From Balneolaceae bacterium (GTDB lineage: Bacteria; Bacteroidota; Rhodothermia; Balneolales; Balneolaceae): a stretch of DNA of 7,471 nucleotides. Position 1 is the stretch's first letter. Each line of letters opens with the position of its first letter. The translations under genes were made by a program, and so were the position numbers. Where the stretch lies: positions 1 through 7,471 of the forward strand of contig JAASTO010000131.1 in NCBI GenBank assembly GCA_021767245.1, read 5' to 3'. Below the pieces are notes generated by a model. The model was not told the DNA's origin. It did not search any database and saw only the letters and a list, made by a program, of their open reading frames with translations. This document shows positions 4,782 through 7,471 of the stretch, in pieces.

Positions 4782-7405
4782 GCACTGAAGGAAGGCTGAA
4801 ACCCAAGATCATACACATCAACAGGACGGGAGGTTAGTCTTCGCTGATTTTGAGGGACCGAGGTATCGATCACCAGGTTCAGCTCGCGATACCAGGTATT
4901 ATTTCGGTCAAGAAGGTTAAAAATGGAAGCCTTGAGTTCAAATTCGGTGCCCCCAACGGAACCGGAGTACTCCAGTCCGGCATCCAGCCGCTGATAATCG
5001 GAGAGTCGTTCTTGTTCTTCAACCTGAAGAAAATTGAGCCGGTTTGGAGAGCCGGAAGCATAATTGAAGCTCAGGAATGACGTCAGACCGGAAATGAGAC
5101 TGATCTCAGCTGAACTTGTAAAGGAATGAGTCTGATCCCATTGTGCATAAAATTCCTCTCCATTCAGGATCTCGGGATTGCTGAATGTGGCTTCCGAAAG
5201 CGTGTATGAATTAGTCAGGGTAAGTGGCCCCAGTCGGTTTCTCAGCATAAACTCAACCCCCTTGGAGGTACCGTCATTATCGTACAGCCATGGCAGAGCA
5301 TCAAAACTGTTGGTGAGGGTTTGTGAGTTGATCTCAAACAAACGGGCGTTATCCAGAGATTTGTAATAGCCTTCAATCTGAAATAATGCGTTCGATCCAA
5401 ACCGAAGGTACATGCCGGCGGTGTAATAGTCGGAGGAGGTAGGGGGTTGCTGATCCGTACTGATCACCCAGATATCGGGACTACTCACATTATAAAACGA
5501 AAGTCGGTGCATGAACTGATAATTCCGGCTGTATCCCAGACCAAAAGACAGAGTTCGGTCGTTCAGAAATTTCACTTTGATGCGGGGCGAAAAGTACACT
5601 TTAGATACATCCGTATAGTAATGAAAGCGGCTCCCCAGATACAGATCCACCGGATCCCAGGAGGTGTGATCCAGCTGAGCATAGATATCGATCAGGCTCG
5701 ACTGAAATTCATTCAACAAACCGGGGCGATCAAAGGATTCCTCAAAATACTCTCCGATGAAATATTGATAGGAAGCTCCAAAGGTCCAGAATCCTGATGG
5801 CAGGCTCAGGTCAAAGCTTTGGTCAAATTTGATCTCGTTGAAGACACTTTTGTTCTCAAGCGGAAAGGTAAATACCTGAACACCGGTTCCGCCTGAATCT
5901 ACCCGGTTATATACGAAATCATCCTTTTTGAATTCGGTATTGTAAATACTGACCGCAGCTAAAGTCTGACTGTAGAACCTTGATGTGATCGGCGATTTGT
6001 AAGACACGCTTGAACTGAAATTTCCCCATTTGTTCAGGGTCTCAACATCCTGTTGACTGAAGCGTTCAAGGGGATCATTCGGGTTGAACCGACGCACGAG
6101 CCGTTGTGCATCCTGTGAGACATTATCGGCGCCGTAATAAGCACCAAAGGTCAGCCTGCCACCGTTTTTATTTTCGAAATAGACCTTGCCATGCAAGTCA
6201 TAGAACATGGCATCGTAATCACCGGGGGTTACCAGCCGGGATTGCAGGTCGGTCAGATTTTCGGCCATAACTTCACTGGGCCTATCGACATTCAATCCGT
6301 AAGCGATCAGATCTTTATTCCCCAGCCAATTTACCGTGTTCATGGTAGATGTTCTCCCCGAAAAGAGAAAACTGCTGCGGCCGGAATTTAAGGGTCCCTC
6401 AATTGTGGCATTGAAAGCGGTATTGCTCAGTCCTGCAGAACCACTGAAGCTATTCAGGGAGCCGGTTTTTGTGAGCATGGACAGGGTTCCACCGGGAGAA
6501 GAAGGCAACTGAGCAGGGGTCACATCATAGAAAAACCCTGAAGTTTGCAGGGCATTGGGGTTGAAACTGTCGAGTAGTCCGAACAGGTGACTTTGATTAT
6601 AAATGGTGATCCCATCCAGAAGTATCTGTGTGGCATCAGCGGAACTTCCGCGGACATTGATGCCATTATTGACGGCCGGACCGTTGGTTACCGAAGGCAG
6701 TGATTGCAATGCCCGGGTTGTGTTATTCTCTCCAAATGGACTGAGTACCCCGGTGTTGATAAAGTTTCTGTAAATACTGTCGGAGCTGGAAGGGAAAGTA
6801 AAACCTGTGATCACGATATCCTGTCCCTGAACGGCTGTTGGGGTGAGCCGAATGGTGACGTCTTCAAAAGAAAATCCCTCACGGAGGTCAAGGGTGATCT
6901 GTTTAGTTTCATATCCCAGATAGGAACTTTGGAGAGTGAAGTCAGGATTTCTGACCGTGGTGTTGATGGTAAAGGCTCCGGATGAGTTACCGGCAACACC
7001 ATAGGTTTTTCCATTCGCTTTCCAGGATAAAGTGGCATAGGGAAGTCGCTCGCCGGTTTCAGCATCTACGACCTGACCGCTAATGGACAGCACCGGACTG
7101 TCGCTTTCATTTTTACGGTAAAGGACGATCTGTTGCCTTAGTTCATCCGCTTCAATGGCGATCTGATAAAATCTAAGTTCTGTCTCAAGGTCCTGAATAA
7201 TGGTTTCTGTAGTCGTTTCGAAGGTCACCCTGATATCTGATATCTGAGATTCTCTGTAGAGAAACCGATAGTCCGTTTCGTTCTCAAATGTGCGTATCAC
7301 ATCAATTAACGGTTCAGACTGAAAACTAAACTGAGCAAAAGCAGGTAATGAAACGACGGCAAATACTACCCCTACAAAAAGCGAACGAGTGAAAGTTTTG
7401 GCCAT
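4766..7405 (-). CDS. TonB-dependent outer-membrane receptor with STN and carboxypeptidase-like domains
   Basis: The 879-residue protein begins with a Sec signal peptide (MAKTFTRSLF onward, probable cleavage after AFA at 24). An STN domain follows (about 27-97), which in related receptors contacts an anti-sigma factor in the periplasm. Next is a carboxypeptidase-D regulatory-like beta-sandwich (about 105-190, starting SISGQVVDAETGERLPYA), then QDIVITGF (195-202), a possible TonB-box-like segment. The plug (about 205-315) contains NVRGSSADATQILLDGITI. The rest (about 330-879) is a beta-barrel rich in aromatic strands and ends in Phe, the usual barrel-insertion signal. At 879 residues it is shorter than most SusC proteins, and no SusD partner is in view, so I would not call it SusC. 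The ligand (siderophore, peptide, glycan or other) cannot be read from the sequence. The ATG at 7405 lies 3 bp after a preceding minus-strand stop codon, which suggests an operon. No good Shine-Dalgarno sequence is visible. Confidence 0.92.
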   Translation of the reverse strand: MAKTFTRSLFVGVVFAVVSLPAFAQFSFQSEPLIDVIRTFENETDYRFLYRESQISDIRVTFETTTETIIQDLETELRFYQIAIEADELRQQIVLYRKNESDSPVLSISGQVVDAETGERLPYATLSWKANGKTYGVAGNSSGAFTINTTVRNPDFTLQSSYLGYETKQITLDLREGFSFEDVTIRLTPTAVQGQDIVITGFTFPSSSDSIYRNFINTGVLSPFGENNTTRALQSLPSVTNGPAVNNGINVRGSSADATQILLDGITIYNQSHLFGLLDSFNPNALQTSGFFYDVTPAQLPSSPGGTLSMLTKTGSLNSFSGSAGLSNTAFNATIEGPLNSGRSSFLFSGRTSTMNTVNWLGNKDLIAYGLNVDRPSEVMAENLTDLQSRLVTPGDYDAMFYDLHGKVYFENKNGGRLTFGAYYGADNVSQDAQRLVRRFNPNDPLERFSQQDVETLNKWGNFSSSVSYKSPITSRFYSQTLAAVSIYNTEFKKDDFVYNRVDSGGTGVQVFTFPLENKSVFNEIKFDQSFDLSLPSGFWTFGASYQYFIGEYFEESFDRPGLLNEFQSSLIDIYAQLDHTSWDPVDLYLGSRFHYYTDVSKVYFSPRIKVKFLNDRTLSFGLGYSRNYQFMHRLSFYNVSSPDIWVISTDQQPPTSSDYYTAGMYLRFGSNALFQIEGYYKSLDNARLFEINSQTLTNSFDALPWLYDNDGTSKGVEFMLRNRLGPLTLTNSYTLSEATFSNPEILNGEEFYAQWDQTHSFTSSAEISLISGLTSFLSFNYASGSPNRLNFLQVEEQERLSDYQRLDAGLEYSGSVGGTEFELKASIFNLLDRNNTWYRELNLVIDTSVPQNQRRLTSRPVDVYDLGFQPSFSAQIWF

Positions 7406-7408
7406 TGA

Positions 7409-7471
7409 TTATGAATCCGCGTTAAACTGATAGGTTTTGGTATCAACTTTAGTAAAGCTACCGCCAAGAAC
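7409..7471 (-). CDS. C-terminal end of an upstream minus-strand gene (partial)
   Basis: On the minus strand the frame is open from the window edge to a TAA at 7411-7409, giving the 20-residue tail VLGGSFTKVDTKTYQFNADS. Only three bases separate this stop from the receptor's ATG, as expected for translationally coupled genes. The receptor has an STN domain, and such receptors are often preceded by a FecR-type anti-sigma factor, so the tail may be the end of a FecR-like protein. The piece is too short to confirm this, and an open frame of this length can arise by chance. Confidence 0.45.
   Translation of the reverse strand, partial: VLGGSFTKVDTKTYQFNADS

Noticed and set aside
4850..6985. Plus-strand open frames of up to 116 codons antisense to the receptor gene
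   Set aside because: They are explained by the coding constraint of the long minus-strand receptor frame; no start signals or protein motifs support them.
4766..7405. Assignment of the receptor as a SusC glycan transporter
   Set aside because: It is shorter than typical SusC proteins and no SusD-like lipoprotein gene follows on the minus strand; the convergent Rid gene occupies that position.

Overview
The window looks like chromosomal DNA of a Gram-negative bacterium of the Bacteroidota/Rhodothermota/Balneolota assemblage. The main pointers are a TonB-dependent outer-membrane receptor with an N-terminal STN domain and a carboxypeptidase-D-like regulatory domain, a large TPR lipoprotein with an SPII lipobox, moderate GC content judged by eye, and mostly weak Shine-Dalgarno sequences. 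I favour a marine Balneola-like lineage, but that placement is an inference. No mobile element, CRISPR array, tRNA or rRNA is visible.

Layout. Bases 1-413 carry no convincing gene. They hold a possible terminator tail at the left edge, a 12-bp tandem repeat, and two related imperfect hairpins. The second hairpin is followed by five T's, and the four arms can also pair crosswise, which is the topology of an attenuator. A short repeated block and a small inverted repeat follow. Bases 414-1331 (+) encode a soluble histidine-kinase-like protein with an H-box at its extreme N-terminus and an intact ATPase domain; no response regulator is nearby. A 25-base hairpin overlaps its stop codon. Bases 1447-4362 (+) encode a predicted lipoprotein with TPR-like helices on both sides of a zinc-peptidase domain. 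The HEYAH motif and the downstream Y-x6-E arrangement resemble the catalytic domain of anthrax lethal factor. Eleven bases later, 4374-4781 (+) encodes a Rid/YjgF/UK114-family protein that lacks the arginine needed for imine deaminase activity.

On the opposite strand, 7405-4766 encodes an 879-residue TonB-dependent receptor whose 3' end overlaps that of the Rid gene by 16 bp. Directly upstream, 3 bp away, is the C-terminal tail of another minus-strand reading frame, probably co-transcribed with the receptor.

Functionally, the peptidase lipoprotein and the Rid gene almost certainly form one transcription unit. The kinase gene lies in the same direction 115 bp upstream and may or may not belong to it. 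The receptor belongs to a separate, convergent unit involved in outer-membrane uptake or signalling. The most promising observations are the lethal-factor-like peptidase domain in a TPR lipoprotein, the mutually exclusive hairpin arms upstream of the kinase, and the unusual architecture of the kinase.
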